Source: Mycolicibacterium sp. CBMA 234
GTDB lineage: Bacteria > Actinomycetota > Actinomycetes > Mycobacteriales > Mycobacteriaceae
NCBI RefSeq assembly: GCF_009729415.1
Contig: NZ_MPKW01000023.1
Span: 328,181-392,180, forward strand
DNA: 64,000 nt
Direction: 5' to 3'
Part shown: one piece after another, positions 1 through 7,574 of the stretch
How the letters are laid out: each line of letters opens with the position of its first letter
How positions within the stretch are numbered: position 1 is the stretch's first letter
The notes under the pieces: model-generated
Database searches by the model: none
Seen by the model: only the letters and a program-made list of their open reading frames with translations
What the model was told of the DNA's origin: nothing
Program-made: the position numbers and the translations under genes

Positions 1-842
1 GCACCCTGGCCGATCAGCTCACGATCGAAGTTGGTGCGCGGACCGTTGTGCATGCGGTCCACCGACACCGCCGACAGCAGGCTCTCGACGCTGGCGATCA
101 AGGCGACGGTCAGGACACCCGCGATGACGCCGTCCCAGTCGCCGCTCGGCATGGCCGGCAACGACAGCGAGTCCAGCAGCGAGCCGTTCAGCTGAATGCG
201 TTTGACGTCGAAGGGCAGCAGGACCGACAGGGCGGTCACACCGACGATGGCCACGAGCGGACCGGGGATGCGGTTGACCGGCGCCGGTACCCAGCGCCAT
301 GCCACCAACGTGACGATGACGAGCATGCCCAGCACGAAGCCGGGTCCGTGGATGTTCGTCAGCTGTGCCGGCAGCGCTTCGATGTTCTCCCACGCGCTGC
401 TGTTGGACTTGCCGCCGAGCAGCACGTGCAGCTGCTGCAACGCGATGGTGATGCCGATGCCGGCCAGCATGGCGTGGACGACGACGGGCGAGATCGCCAG
501 CGCGGCCCGGGCAACCCGGCTCAGGCCGAACAGGATCTGCAAAATGCCGGCGCCGACAGTGATGGCGCACGTCACGGCCCAGCCGAATTCAGCGATCAGT
601 CCGGCCACAACAACGGTCAGGCCGGCGGCCGGCCCGCTCACCTGAAGCGGAGAACCGCCGATGGCGCCGGCGACCACGCCGCCGACGATCGCGGCGATGA
701 CGCCGGCCAGGATCGGCGCATTGGAGGCGACGGCGATGCCGAGCGACAACGGCAATGCCACCAGGAAGACAACGAGTGACGCCGGCAGGTCATAGCGCAA
801 GATGGCGCGCAATCCCGTTGCCGGTGGGGCGTTTTCTAGCAT
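1..842 (-). CDS. SulP-family inorganic anion transporter (5' part, truncated by window edge)
   Basis: An open frame runs from an ATG at 842 leftwards off the window, so about 280 N-terminal residues are visible. After a short cytoplasmic start (MLENAPPATG) there are closely spaced hydrophobic segments. The segment LVVFLVALPLSLGIAVASNAP followed by GGSPLQVSGPAAG is the signature of the SulP/SLC26 transmembrane domain, which moves sulfate, bicarbonate or other anions across the plasma membrane. Mycobacteria have several SulP proteins, some fused to a carbonic anhydrase. The C-terminal STAS or anhydrase domain that would separate them lies outside the window, so substrate is unknown. It is divergent from trcR across a 390-base AT-rich gap. 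Confidence 0.85.
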   Translation of the reverse strand, partial: MLENAPPATGLRAILRYDLPASLVVFLVALPLSLGIAVASNAPILAGVIAAIVGGVVAGAIGGSPLQVSGPAAGLTVVVAGLIAEFGWAVTCAITVGAGILQILFGLSRVARAALAISPVVVHAMLAGIGITIALQQLHVLLGGKSNSSAWENIEALPAQLTNIHGPGFVLGMLVIVTLVAWRWVPAPVNRIPGPLVAIVGVTALSVLLPFDVKRIQLNGSLLDSLSLPAMPSGDWDGVIAGVLTVALIASVESLLSAVSVDRMHNGPRTNFDRELIGQG

Positions 843-1232
843 GCCTGGGGTTCCGTTCTCCGAGAGTTGTCCGGTGGACACATGTGCAGATTGCGCTGCG
901 CGAGAGTCGGCTCGTGCGGACCGTCGACCTCATTGTCGATCAAACACGTTGCATAGCAACATGTTTCATATTGATTTGACGCCCGCGAAAGGACGTTATC
1001 CCAATTGCTATGTGCGAGCGTATTTATCGCGATAACCGGCGGTCAAGGAAGATTAGAGTTCCCATATGGAACGCAAATAATTTCCAGATCGGCTGACCAA
1101 AATCTGTGCATGGCAACACTTCTCGCCGTGTCACACTGGCGCAAATAAGTGACGCGAGTCATATTTTGCGTTTATATTTGAAGTCGGTATGAACGCAGTG
1201 ACAAGTTTCTGTGGGCTCATGACAATGGAAGA
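843..1232. promoter_or_regulatory. AT-rich divergent intergenic region upstream of trcR
   Basis: No gene is supported in this 390-base stretch between two divergent starts. From about 940 to 1230 the base composition falls well below that of the flanking coding DNA, with repeated TTTCATATTG/TTTATATTTG-like runs. TrcR of M. tuberculosis is reported to bind an AT-rich stretch of its own promoter, so this is the likely autoregulatory target. It could also be an Lsr2-type silencer site. Confidence 0.5.
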
Positions 1233-2015
1233 ATGACCACGATGTCGTTACCACCTCGCGAGCGTCACCCCCGGGCCGCGGTGCTCGGCCAGCTGCCGCG
1301 CATGGAACGCGCCGACGGGTCACCGATCCGGGTGCTGCTGGTCGATGATGAGCCGGCGCTGACCAATCTGGTGAAGATGGCCCTGCACTATGAGGGGTGG
1401 GCCGTCGAGGTCGCACACAACGGCCGCGACGCGGTGACCAAGTTCGGCGAGATGGAACCGGACCTCGTGGTGCTCGACATCATGTTGCCCGACACCGACG
1501 GCCTGCAGCTGCTGCAGCGGGTGCGCGCGGCGGAGGGGTACACCCCGACGTTGTTCCTGACCGCGCGAGATTCGGTGATGGACCGGGTGACCGGACTGAC
1601 CGCCGGCGCCGACGACTACATGACCAAGCCGTTCAGCCTCGAAGAGCTGGTGGCGCGGCTGCGTGGGCTGCTGCGCCGCTCGAGCCATCTGGCTCCGGAG
1701 TCCGATGAAGTGCTCAGGGTCGGCGACATGGTGCTCAACGGCGCCAGCCGGGAAGTGACCCGGGCCGGTGAACCGGTCGCGTTGACCGTCACCGAGTTCG
1801 AACTGCTCCGCTACCTGATGCGTAATCCGCGGCGCGCGATCGCCCGGGCAGAGATCCTCGATCGGGTGTGGAACTACGGATTCGGCGGCAAGTCGAGCAT
1901 CGTCGATCTGTATATCTCCTACCTACGCAAGAAGATTGACACCGACCGGGAGCCCATGATTCACACAGTTCGCGGCGTGGGCTACATGCTGCGGCCGGCA
2001 GATGCCGAAGACTGA
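1233..2015 (+). CDS. trcR: OmpR-family response regulator TrcR
   Basis: DNA-binding half of the TrcRS two-component system. Residues ~32-148 form the receiver domain: acidic pair DDE at 38-40, phosphoacceptor Asp82 (in VLDIMLPD) and the TKPF lysine motif. Residues ~160-255 form the winged-helix output domain, ending in YISYLRKKIDTDREPMIHT-type sequence. The 260-residue length, Asp82 and the N-terminal MTTMS..LGQLPR..RADGSPIRV pattern match M. tuberculosis TrcR (Rv1033c) as I recall it. The start could instead be the ATG at 1242, which sits better behind a GGAAGA ribosome site. trcS follows after 33 bases on the same strand. Confidence 0.93.
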   Translation: MTTMSLPPRERHPRAAVLGQLPRMERADGSPIRVLLVDDEPALTNLVKMALHYEGWAVEVAHNGRDAVTKFGEMEPDLVVLDIMLPDTDGLQLLQRVRAAEGYTPTLFLTARDSVMDRVTGLTAGADDYMTKPFSLEELVARLRGLLRRSSHLAPESDEVLRVGDMVLNGASREVTRAGEPVALTVTEFELLRYLMRNPRRAIARAEILDRVWNYGFGGKSSIVDLYISYLRKKIDTDREPMIHTVRGVGYMLRPADAED

Positions 2016-2036
2016 ACCGGGCACGGACGAGCCGTC

Positions 2037-2042
2037 TAATCT
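2037..2042 (+). promoter_or_regulatory. -10 element (TAATCT) for a leaderless trcS transcript
   Basis: TAATCT lies exactly 6 bases before the GTG at 2049, the spacing expected when transcription starts at the start codon. This suggests trcS can be made from its own leaderless transcript as well as by read-through from trcR. No -35 element is clear. Confidence 0.45.
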
Positions 2043-2048
2043 GGCGCG

Positions 2049-3608
2049 GTGGGGACCCAGGATGACGCACCGATGATCCGGGTGCCGTGGTGGCGAGCGC
2101 GGACCCTGCGCAGTCGACTCGTCTTCGGTGTGACCTCGGTGGTGACCGTGGCGCTGCTGACCGTCGGCGTGCTGTCGGTGTACAGCCTCAACAGCTACGT
2201 GTCGGCGATGAGCGACGGCGAACTGGCCCAGTCGATGGACGCGCTTGCGCATTCGTACGACCGGCTGCAGATCAAGCGCGGGGATCCGGGCCATCCGATC
2301 GACGCCGGGGCGGACGGGCTGACCGCTTTCGCTGGTCAGGCCCCGGGCAACCTCATCGCGGTGCTGCACAACGGCGTCGTCGTGCAGTCGGCGGTATTTC
2401 CCGACGGTGAACCCAAACCGCCCTCGGCCGACGTCGTCAAGGCGGTCGCTACCCAGCGGTGGGCGAACCTGGACCCGAGGACCGTCGACCTTCCGCAGCT
2501 GGGCTCATACCGAATCGCGGGCTGGGATGCCGGCGGTGGAGACGTGCTGGTGGCGGGCGTTTCGCTGGAGCCGGCGATGACCGTGGTCGCCCGGAAGACG
2601 GTCACGGTTGCGATCATCACGCTGGTGGCCATCGTGCTGACGGCTGTCCTCACCGTCGCGGTGGTGAACTACGCGCTGCGGCCGCTGAGCCGCGTCGCCT
2701 CGACTGCCGCCAAAGTGGCGACCCGGCACTTCGACCGGGAGGACCACCGCATCACCGAGCGGGTTCGGAAAGAGGACACCGATCCGCGCACCGAGGTCGG
2801 CATCGTGGGGGAGACCCTGAACAAGTTGTTGGACAACGTCGACAGCGCGTTGGCCGAACTCGCCGCGTCGCATCGCCGGACGCGCCAGTTCCTCACCGAC
2901 GCCAGCCACGAACTGCGGACTCCGCTGGCCGCCATCCGCGGGTACGCCGAGCTGACCCGCCAGGACAGTGCCGCACTGCCGGAGACCACCGAATACGCGC
3001 TGGCTCGCATCGAGTCGGAGGCGCATCGGATGTCCGGCCTGGTCGAGGATCTGTTGCTGATTTCGCGTCTCGAAGAGCGGCAGGACCTCGAGACCGACGA
3101 CGTCGACCTGTGCGACCTGGCGATCAACGCCGTGAACGACGCCGCAGTGTCGTCGCCCGGGCACCGCTGGCGCACGCGTATCCCAGACGTGCCGGTGTGG
3201 GTACGTGGCGACCCGGCTCGGCTACATCAGGTGATCGGTAATTTATTGGCAAATGCGCGTGTCCATACACCCCCGGGCGTGACGGTCACCACCGGCATAC
3301 AACCGGGTGATGGATATGTGGAATTGACCGTCGCCGACGACGGGCCCGGAATTGAGCAGGAATTGCTGCCGAATTTGTTCGACCGATTTGTGCGGGCCGA
3401 CAAGGCGCGGTCCCGTGCGCTCGGCAGTACCGGGCTGGGTCTGGCCATCGTGGCGACCATCGTCAGCGCACACGACGGTCGGGTGAAGGTCGAATCCAGC
3501 AGTGCTGGAACCATTTTCCGCGTCCGTCTGCCGGTCGACCGGGAAGTTGGAGAGTACGTCACGGTGAGCGAGTCGTACACGCCGCCCGCCCCGGAATCGA
3601 CTCTGTGA
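2049..3608 (+). CDS. trcS: Sensor histidine kinase TrcS
   Basis: Membrane sensor that phosphorylates TrcR. Two transmembrane segments (~25-47 and ~185-208) bracket a periplasmic sensor domain of about 140 residues. A HAMP linker follows, then the H-box DASHELRTPLAAIRGYAEL with phosphoacceptor His287, and the ATPase with N-box NLLANARVH, G1 VADDGPGIE, F-box and G2 GSTGLGLAI. Starting at the GTG at 2049 puts the histidine at 287, the position known for M. tuberculosis TrcS, which supports this start over the ATG at 2073. Cotranscribed with trcR. The signal sensed is not evident. Confidence 0.93.
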   Translation: MGTQDDAPMIRVPWWRARTLRSRLVFGVTSVVTVALLTVGVLSVYSLNSYVSAMSDGELAQSMDALAHSYDRLQIKRGDPGHPIDAGADGLTAFAGQAPGNLIAVLHNGVVVQSAVFPDGEPKPPSADVVKAVATQRWANLDPRTVDLPQLGSYRIAGWDAGGGDVLVAGVSLEPAMTVVARKTVTVAIITLVAIVLTAVLTVAVVNYALRPLSRVASTAAKVATRHFDREDHRITERVRKEDTDPRTEVGIVGETLNKLLDNVDSALAELAASHRRTRQFLTDASHELRTPLAAIRGYAELTRQDSAALPETTEYALARIESEAHRMSGLVEDLLLISRLEERQDLETDDVDLCDLAINAVNDAAVSSPGHRWRTRIPDVPVWVRGDPARLHQVIGNLLANARVHTPPGVTVTTGIQPGDGYVELTVADDGPGIEQELLPNLFDRFVRADKARSRALGSTGLGLAIVATIVSAHDGRVKVESSSAGTIFRVRLPVDREVGEYVTVSESYTPPAPESTL

Positions 3609-3748
3609 ATTCGGCCTGAATTTCGGCATATTCATGCGGATGGGCATATGCGTTCGGCCTGAGAATGCATTTTTGAACCTTTTTCCCGGTTATCGTTGAC
3701 CTTATTGATTCGGCGCCAGTGGCACTGAATTCGCCGAAAGGGGAAACC

Positions 3749-4036
3749 GTGAAAAATGCCGCCCGTGGAATCGGTATCGTCTTCGCGCTGGCGGTCGGTC
3801 TGGCTGCACCCGCTGCGGCCCTCCCGGTGTCACCGCCCGCCCCGGGGGAGTCCGCGCTGCAGACGATTCACCGGCTGCGCAGCGAAGGCTTCCGGGTAAT
3901 CGAGTCACGGGTCGGCAGCGCTGCGACCGACAAGTGCACCGTCACCGCCATCCGGCACGGTCAAGAGCTCACCCCGCAGCAGGGCAGGCTGCGAGGGCAG
4001 TTCACCACGGTCTACGTCGACCTCGGCTGCAAGTGA
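3749..4036 (+). CDS. Small exported protein, function unknown
   Basis: A 95-residue protein. The start chosen is the GTG at 3749, preceded by a GAAAGGGGAAA ribosome site. It gives an N-terminus VKNAARGIGIVFALAVGLAAPAAA with the charged, hydrophobic and AxA-type regions of a Sec signal peptide. The mature part (about 70 residues) has two cysteines (DKCTV and the penultimate residue), consistent with one disulfide, and a TTVYVDLGC end. Similar short secreted proteins are common in mycobacteria, but I cannot assign a family. The next gene starts 50 bases on and is also exported. Confidence 0.7.
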   Translation: MKNAARGIGIVFALAVGLAAPAAALPVSPPAPGESALQTIHRLRSEGFRVIESRVGSAATDKCTVTAIRHGQELTPQQGRLRGQFTTVYVDLGCK

Positions 4037-4073
4037 TTTGCAGCTGACGCTGCGGGGCCCGGCCGGCGGGTTC

Positions 4074-4079
4074 TACGCT
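4074..4079 (+). promoter_or_regulatory. -10 element (TACGCT) for leaderless transcript of the 4086 gene
   Basis: TACGCT ends 6 bases before the ATG at 4086, a leaderless-promoter spacing. It argues for 4086 rather than an upstream in-frame start. Confidence 0.4.
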
Positions 4080-4085
4080 GGGCGG

Positions 4086-4643
4086 ATGTTGAGCAGATTC
4101 CTGATCGGTGCGGTCGCGGCCGCTTGGGCGATCTCGTTGGTGCCGGGCGTTGCCGCGGCCGCTCCGCCGCCGGAGCCGGTGCCCCCGCCACCCGGGCCCG
4201 CCGCGCCGAACCTCAACGGATTCAAGCCGGTCACCCCGTCGAGCTACGCGGGCAAGGACGGTTCGTTCTACATGTTCCAGGCGCCCGGCGGATTGACCTG
4301 CGTGATGCGCCGGAACGAAGGCGAATACGGCTGCAGTGGCCCGCTGCCGGGCGCCCCGGACGGTGCGAACGTCATCGTCGGGAATCAGGTCGGCGCGCCG
4401 CAGTTCAACACCTTGAACGGACCGAAGTACGTCGGCGAAATGTCCGGGCCGGTGCAGACGCTGCCGGCCGGTTCGCGGATCACCTACCGCAACATCACTT
4501 GCGGCACCGACGGCACCATGACCGCGTGCGTCAACAGTTTCGACCAGTCGGGCTTCGTCGTGAGCCCAGGCGGCAGCTACATCGTCAACGAGTCGAACCC
4601 ATTGCTGGACAGGCCGAAAGACCGCAACCCCTTCATGAACTAG
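4086..4643 (+). CDS. Exported protein with Pro-rich N-terminus, function unknown
   Basis: A 185-residue protein starting MLSRFLIGAVAAAWAISLVPGVAAAAPPPEP, a signal peptide with an AAA-AP cleavage site followed by a Pro-rich linker. The mature domain has four cysteines (LTCVMRR, YGCSG, ITCGTD, TACVN), probably two disulfides, and Gly/Asn-rich beta-type sequence. It resembles a family of secreted mycobacterial hypothetical proteins, but no enzymatic motif is visible. It ends only 3 bases from the stop of gpsA on the other strand. Confidence 0.7.
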   Translation: MLSRFLIGAVAAAWAISLVPGVAAAAPPPEPVPPPPGPAAPNLNGFKPVTPSSYAGKDGSFYMFQAPGGLTCVMRRNEGEYGCSGPLPGAPDGANVIVGNQVGAPQFNTLNGPKYVGEMSGPVQTLPAGSRITYRNITCGTDGTMTACVNSFDQSGFVVSPGGSYIVNESNPLLDRPKDRNPFMN

Positions 4644-4646
4644 AGG

Positions 4647-5672
4647 TCAGAAGCCCGAGCCGTGCACCTCGTGGCCGGCCGGCTCAGCCGCCAGGCCTGC
4701 GTAGGCGTCCTCCACTTTGGCGCCGTGATTGACCACGCGGTCCACCTCACGGGCGATCGGCATGTTCAGCCCGAGCTTCTCGGCGAACTCCATGATCACG
4801 CTGGCGGCCTTGACGCCCTCGGCGACCTGGTTCATCGATTCGATGATCTCCTCGATGGTCTTGCCCTGACCCAGCTGTTCGCCGACGTGCCGGTTGCGGC
4901 TGCGCTGACTGGTACAGGTGACGATCAGGTCGCCCATGCCGGCCAGGCCCGCGAAGGTGTCGCGGTTGCCGCCCATCGCTACGCCCAGGCGAGACATCTC
5001 GGCGACTGCCCGGGCCATGACCAGCGCCCGGGTGTTCTCGCCGATACCCAGTGAATACCCCATGCCGACGGCGATGGCATAGACGTTCTTGAGCGCCCCG
5101 GCCATCTCGACGCCCACCACATCATCGGTGGTGTAGGTACGAAAACGCCTGGTGCGGAACAACGTTGCGAGATTGGCGGCCAGGTGCTGGTCCGGCATGG
5201 CCAGCACGGCGGCGGCGGCGTAGCCCTCGGCGACCTCGCGGGCGATGTTGGGCCCGGCCAAGATTCCGGCCGGATGCCCGGGTAGCACCTCGTCGACGAT
5301 CTCGCTCATCCGCATGTTGGTGCCCTGCTCCAGGCCCTTTACCAGCGACACCACCGGGACCCACGGCCGCAGTTCCTTGGCCAGTTCGCCCAGGACGTTA
5401 CGGAATCCGTGCGACGGCACGCCCATCACGATGACGTCGGCGCAGTTGGCTGCCTCGGAAAAGTCGGTTGTTGCCCGCAGGGATGGCGGCAGCGCCACCT
5501 CATCGCCCAGATACCGGCTGTTGCAATGTTTTTCGTTGATATCAGTGGCGGTCTCTTCGGACCGCACCCACTGCAGCGTCGGGCCGCGGCGCGCGCAGAT
5601 CGAGGCCACCGTGGTTCCCCAGGACCCGCCACCGAGGACGACGACGGTCGGTTCGCGCTGCGCTGATGCCAT
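4647..5672 (-). CDS. gpsA: NAD(P)H-dependent glycerol-3-phosphate dehydrogenase
   Basis: Cytosolic enzyme that reduces dihydroxyacetone phosphate to sn-glycerol 3-phosphate, the backbone precursor of phospholipids. The 341-residue protein begins with a Rossmann motif VVLGGGSWGTTVA (~10-22) and contains the GPNIAREVAEG, EMAGALKNVYAIAVGMGYSLG and AGMGDLIVTCTS segments typical of GpsA, including the catalytic lysine in GALKN. In M. tuberculosis a gpsA paralogue (gpdA1) lies next to the yajQ homologue as here. A TAACCT hexamer 7 bases upstream of the ATG suggests a leaderless transcript. Confidence 0.95.
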   Translation of the reverse strand: MASAQREPTVVVLGGGSWGTTVASICARRGPTLQWVRSEETATDINEKHCNSRYLGDEVALPPSLRATTDFSEAANCADVIVMGVPSHGFRNVLGELAKELRPWVPVVSLVKGLEQGTNMRMSEIVDEVLPGHPAGILAGPNIAREVAEGYAAAAVLAMPDQHLAANLATLFRTRRFRTYTTDDVVGVEMAGALKNVYAIAVGMGYSLGIGENTRALVMARAVAEMSRLGVAMGGNRDTFAGLAGMGDLIVTCTSQRSRNRHVGEQLGQGKTIEEIIESMNQVAEGVKAASVIMEFAEKLGLNMPIAREVDRVVNHGAKVEDAYAGLAAEPAGHEVHGSGF

Positions 5673-5679
5673 GGCGACC

Positions 5680-5685
5680 AGGTTA
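5680..5685 (-). promoter_or_regulatory. -10 element (TAACCT on the minus strand) for gpsA
   Basis: Read on the minus strand, TAACCT ends 7 bases before the gpsA ATG at 5672, matching a leaderless start. Confidence 0.4.
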
Positions 5686-5767
5686 TGTCGGAGTACCGGG
5701 CCGATGGTGGGATTTCCGTTCAGTCGGCCGCGACCTCAGCGACCGACCGAACAGCGACTCCCGAGTG

Positions 5768-6259
5768 CTACCGGTAGTTGACGAACTGCACCGCGAAGTC
5801 CAGATCGGCGCCACGCACCAGGGACTGGACTGCCTGCAGGTCGTCACGGCTCTTGCTGGAGACGCGGATCTCCTCGCCCTGAATCTGCGTCTTGACGCCC
5901 TTGGGGCCCTCGTCGCGGATCAGCTTGGTGACCTTCTTGGCCTGCTCGCTGGTGATGCCCTGCTGCAGCGTGCCGGACACCTTGTAGGTCTTGCCGCTGG
6001 GCTGCGGGTCGCCGGCGTCGAAGGCCTTCATCGAGATGTCGCGACGGACCAGCTTCTCCTTGAAGACGTCGACGGCGGCCTTGACGCGCTCCTCTGTCGA
6101 GCTGACCAATTCGATGACCTCGTCGCCCTTCCAGGCGATGGTGGTGTCGGTGCCGCGGAAGTCGAAGCGGGTGGACAGCTCCTTGGCGGCCTGGTTCAGG
6201 GCGTTGTCGACCTCCTGCCGATCGACCTTGCTGACGATGTCGAACGATGAATCCGCCAT
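5768..6259 (-). CDS. yajQ: YajQ-family nucleotide/RNA-binding protein
   Basis: A 163-residue protein beginning MADSSFDIVSKVDRQEVDNALNQA and ending DLDFAVQFVNYR. Both ends and the internal FDFRGTDTTI and GVKTQIQGEEIRVSSKSRDDLQ segments are diagnostic of the YajQ family (two ferredoxin-like folds, UPF0234). Members bind nucleic acids or nucleotides, and some bind cyclic-di-GMP; the role in mycobacteria is unclear. The start is the ATG at 6259. A longer reading frame continues upstream but crosses the tRNA-Tyr region and is not needed. Confidence 0.92.
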   Translation of the reverse strand: MADSSFDIVSKVDRQEVDNALNQAAKELSTRFDFRGTDTTIAWKGDEVIELVSSTEERVKAAVDVFKEKLVRRDISMKAFDAGDPQPSGKTYKVSGTLQQGITSEQAKKVTKLIRDEGPKGVKTQIQGEEIRVSSKSRDDLQAVQSLVRGADLDFAVQFVNYR

Positions 6260-6377
6260 TGGATTACTGACCTCCGTGCATAAGGCCCTGGCTAGGGGCG
6301 CGTTTTCGTCTTTCGTACATCTTCGTTGTACTCTGCTACTCGCGCCAAACCCGGGTACCCCGGGAGGCGACAAACCC

Positions 6378-6460
6378 GGCAGATTGCCCGAGCGGCCAAT
6401 GGGAGCGGACTGTAAATCCGTCGGCGAAAGCCTACACAGGTTCGAATCCTGTATCTGCCA
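6378..6460 (+). tRNA. tRNA-Tyr (anticodon GTA)
   Basis: The 83-base class II tRNA has acceptor arms GGCAGAT and ATCTGCC, anticodon loop CTGTAAA with GTA, a long variable arm, and a T arm with GGTTCGAATCC. CCA is not encoded. It lies divergent to yajQ. Confidence 0.95.
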
Positions 6461-6466
6461 CACTGA

Positions 6467-6492
6467 TCAGGCCCCCTTTCGAGGGGGCCTGA
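6467..6492 (+). terminator. Hairpin terminator after tRNA-Tyr
   Basis: A perfect 10-bp stem (TCAGGCCCCC / GGGGGCCTGA) with a 6-base loop begins 7 bases after the tRNA end. The T-tract is weak, as is usual in mycobacteria. Confidence 0.75.
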
Positions 6493-6538
6493 TTGCGTTC
6501 GGGAGCACATCGTCCGCAGCCGAATCGGAGGCGGTCGT

Positions 6539-6544
6539 TAGGAT
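6539..6544 (+). promoter_or_regulatory. -10 element (TAGGAT) for leaderless transcript of the 6552 gene
   Basis: TAGGAT ends 7 bases before the ATG at 6552. No ribosome site is visible, which fits a leaderless mRNA. Confidence 0.4.
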
Positions 6545-6551
6545 CTGACGC

Positions 6552-7469
6552 ATGGTCGAGCCTGCTTCGGATCGTGACGTCGTGCTCGACGTCGAGGGTT
6601 CTGGTGTGCAACCACCGGTAGAGCCGGATATCCGCAGGAAGTTCGCGCTGCTGGAGCGGTTCGCGCCCGCTATCGGCTCCAGGTGGGCCACCGAACTGTG
6701 GTGCACCCCGCCGATCATCGAGCAGAGCCTGCGCATGCCGCCCGGTATCGGGGCGGGCACTCCGTTGGAAGCGCACTGGGATGGCCACCGCATCGCCGGT
6801 GAGTCCTGGGGCGACGGGCCGCCGGTGTACCTGGTGCACGGCTGGGGCGGCCGTCGCCCGCACCTGGGCATGTTCGTCAAGCCGTTGGTCGCGGCGGGGT
6901 ACCGCGTCATCGCGTTCGACTTGCCCAGCCACAATGAGTCCGATCCGGGCGCGCTCAAGCCAGGACGCACCACCGCCATCGAATGCTCCGATGCGGTCGC
7001 GGCTGTCATCCGCGAGCACGGGCCCGCCCACGCGGTCGTGGCCCACTCGCTCGGGGCCAACGCGACCACCATGGCTGCGGCGATCAATGGCGCGAAGGTC
7101 GGGCGACTGGTGCTGCTTGCGCCGATGGGCGATTACCCGATGTACCTCGATTTGTTCGCCGCCCGCCACGACTTCGGCCGGCGGATCCGCGCGGGCCTGC
7201 AACGGCGTCTGGTGCGCCGGATCGGCATGTCGCTGGAAGACACCAACATGGTCAACCTTGGCGCCCGGGCAAACCACCCGCCGCTGCTGCTCGTCCATGA
7301 CCCTGACGACCCTGACAGCCCGTACTCGTCGAGTGAGAAGCTCGCCGCTTCGTGGCCCGGCGCCCAGCTGCTGACCACCAAAGGGCTGGGGAAGCTGGCG
7401 CACTACCGCATGCTGCGGCACCGCCCGGCGATCACCGCCGGCATCGAATTCATCGGCAGCTCCGCTTAG
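6552..7469 (+). CDS. Alpha/beta-hydrolase fold protein
   Basis: A 305-residue cytosolic hydrolase. The oxyanion-hole motif VYLVHGWGGRRPH is at ~93-105. The nucleophile elbow AHSLGAN carries the serine with Ala in place of the usual first Gly. An acid residue is likely in the LLLVHDPDDPDSPY segment, and the C-terminal KLAHYRMLRH may hold the catalytic His. The family includes esterases, epoxide hydrolases and C-C hydrolases; substrate cannot be predicted. It is transcribed alone and followed by a hairpin-type repeat. Confidence 0.85.
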   Translation: MVEPASDRDVVLDVEGSGVQPPVEPDIRRKFALLERFAPAIGSRWATELWCTPPIIEQSLRMPPGIGAGTPLEAHWDGHRIAGESWGDGPPVYLVHGWGGRRPHLGMFVKPLVAAGYRVIAFDLPSHNESDPGALKPGRTTAIECSDAVAAVIREHGPAHAVVAHSLGANATTMAAAINGAKVGRLVLLAPMGDYPMYLDLFAARHDFGRRIRAGLQRRLVRRIGMSLEDTNMVNLGARANHPPLLLVHDPDDPDSPYSSSEKLAASWPGAQLLTTKGLGKLAHYRMLRHRPAITAGIEFIGSSA

Positions 7470-7474
7470 GCCGC

Positions 7475-7551
7475 GTCGAGCGTGGGATCTGTCGAGCGTG
7501 GGGGATGACGAGAGAATCGGGCCGATTTTCCGCGTAAACCCACACGCTCGA
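7475..7551. repeat. Intergenic inverted repeat with TCGAGCGTG / CACGCTCGA ends
   Basis: GTCGAGCGTGGG occurs twice in tandem (7475 and 7491), and the complementary CACGCTCGA is at 7543-7551. This forms a ~60-base element with a GATTTTC-containing loop. An element with the same ends and the same loop heptamer lies at 41872-41928, so this looks like a dispersed palindromic repeat, not a one-off terminator. Confidence 0.6.
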
Positions 7552-7561
7552 TGACCGGGAC

Positions 7562-7567
7562 TAACGT
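7562..7567 (+). promoter_or_regulatory. -10 element (TAACGT) for leaderless permease transcript
   Basis: TAACGT ends 7 bases before the GTG at 7575, favouring that start over the ATG at 7551, which is inside the repeat element. Confidence 0.4.
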
Positions 7568-7574
7568 CACCCCC

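Noticed and set aside
5666..6250. A 194-codon plus-strand frame opposite yajQ
   Set aside because: Leu/Asp-rich shadow of the YajQ coding sequence.
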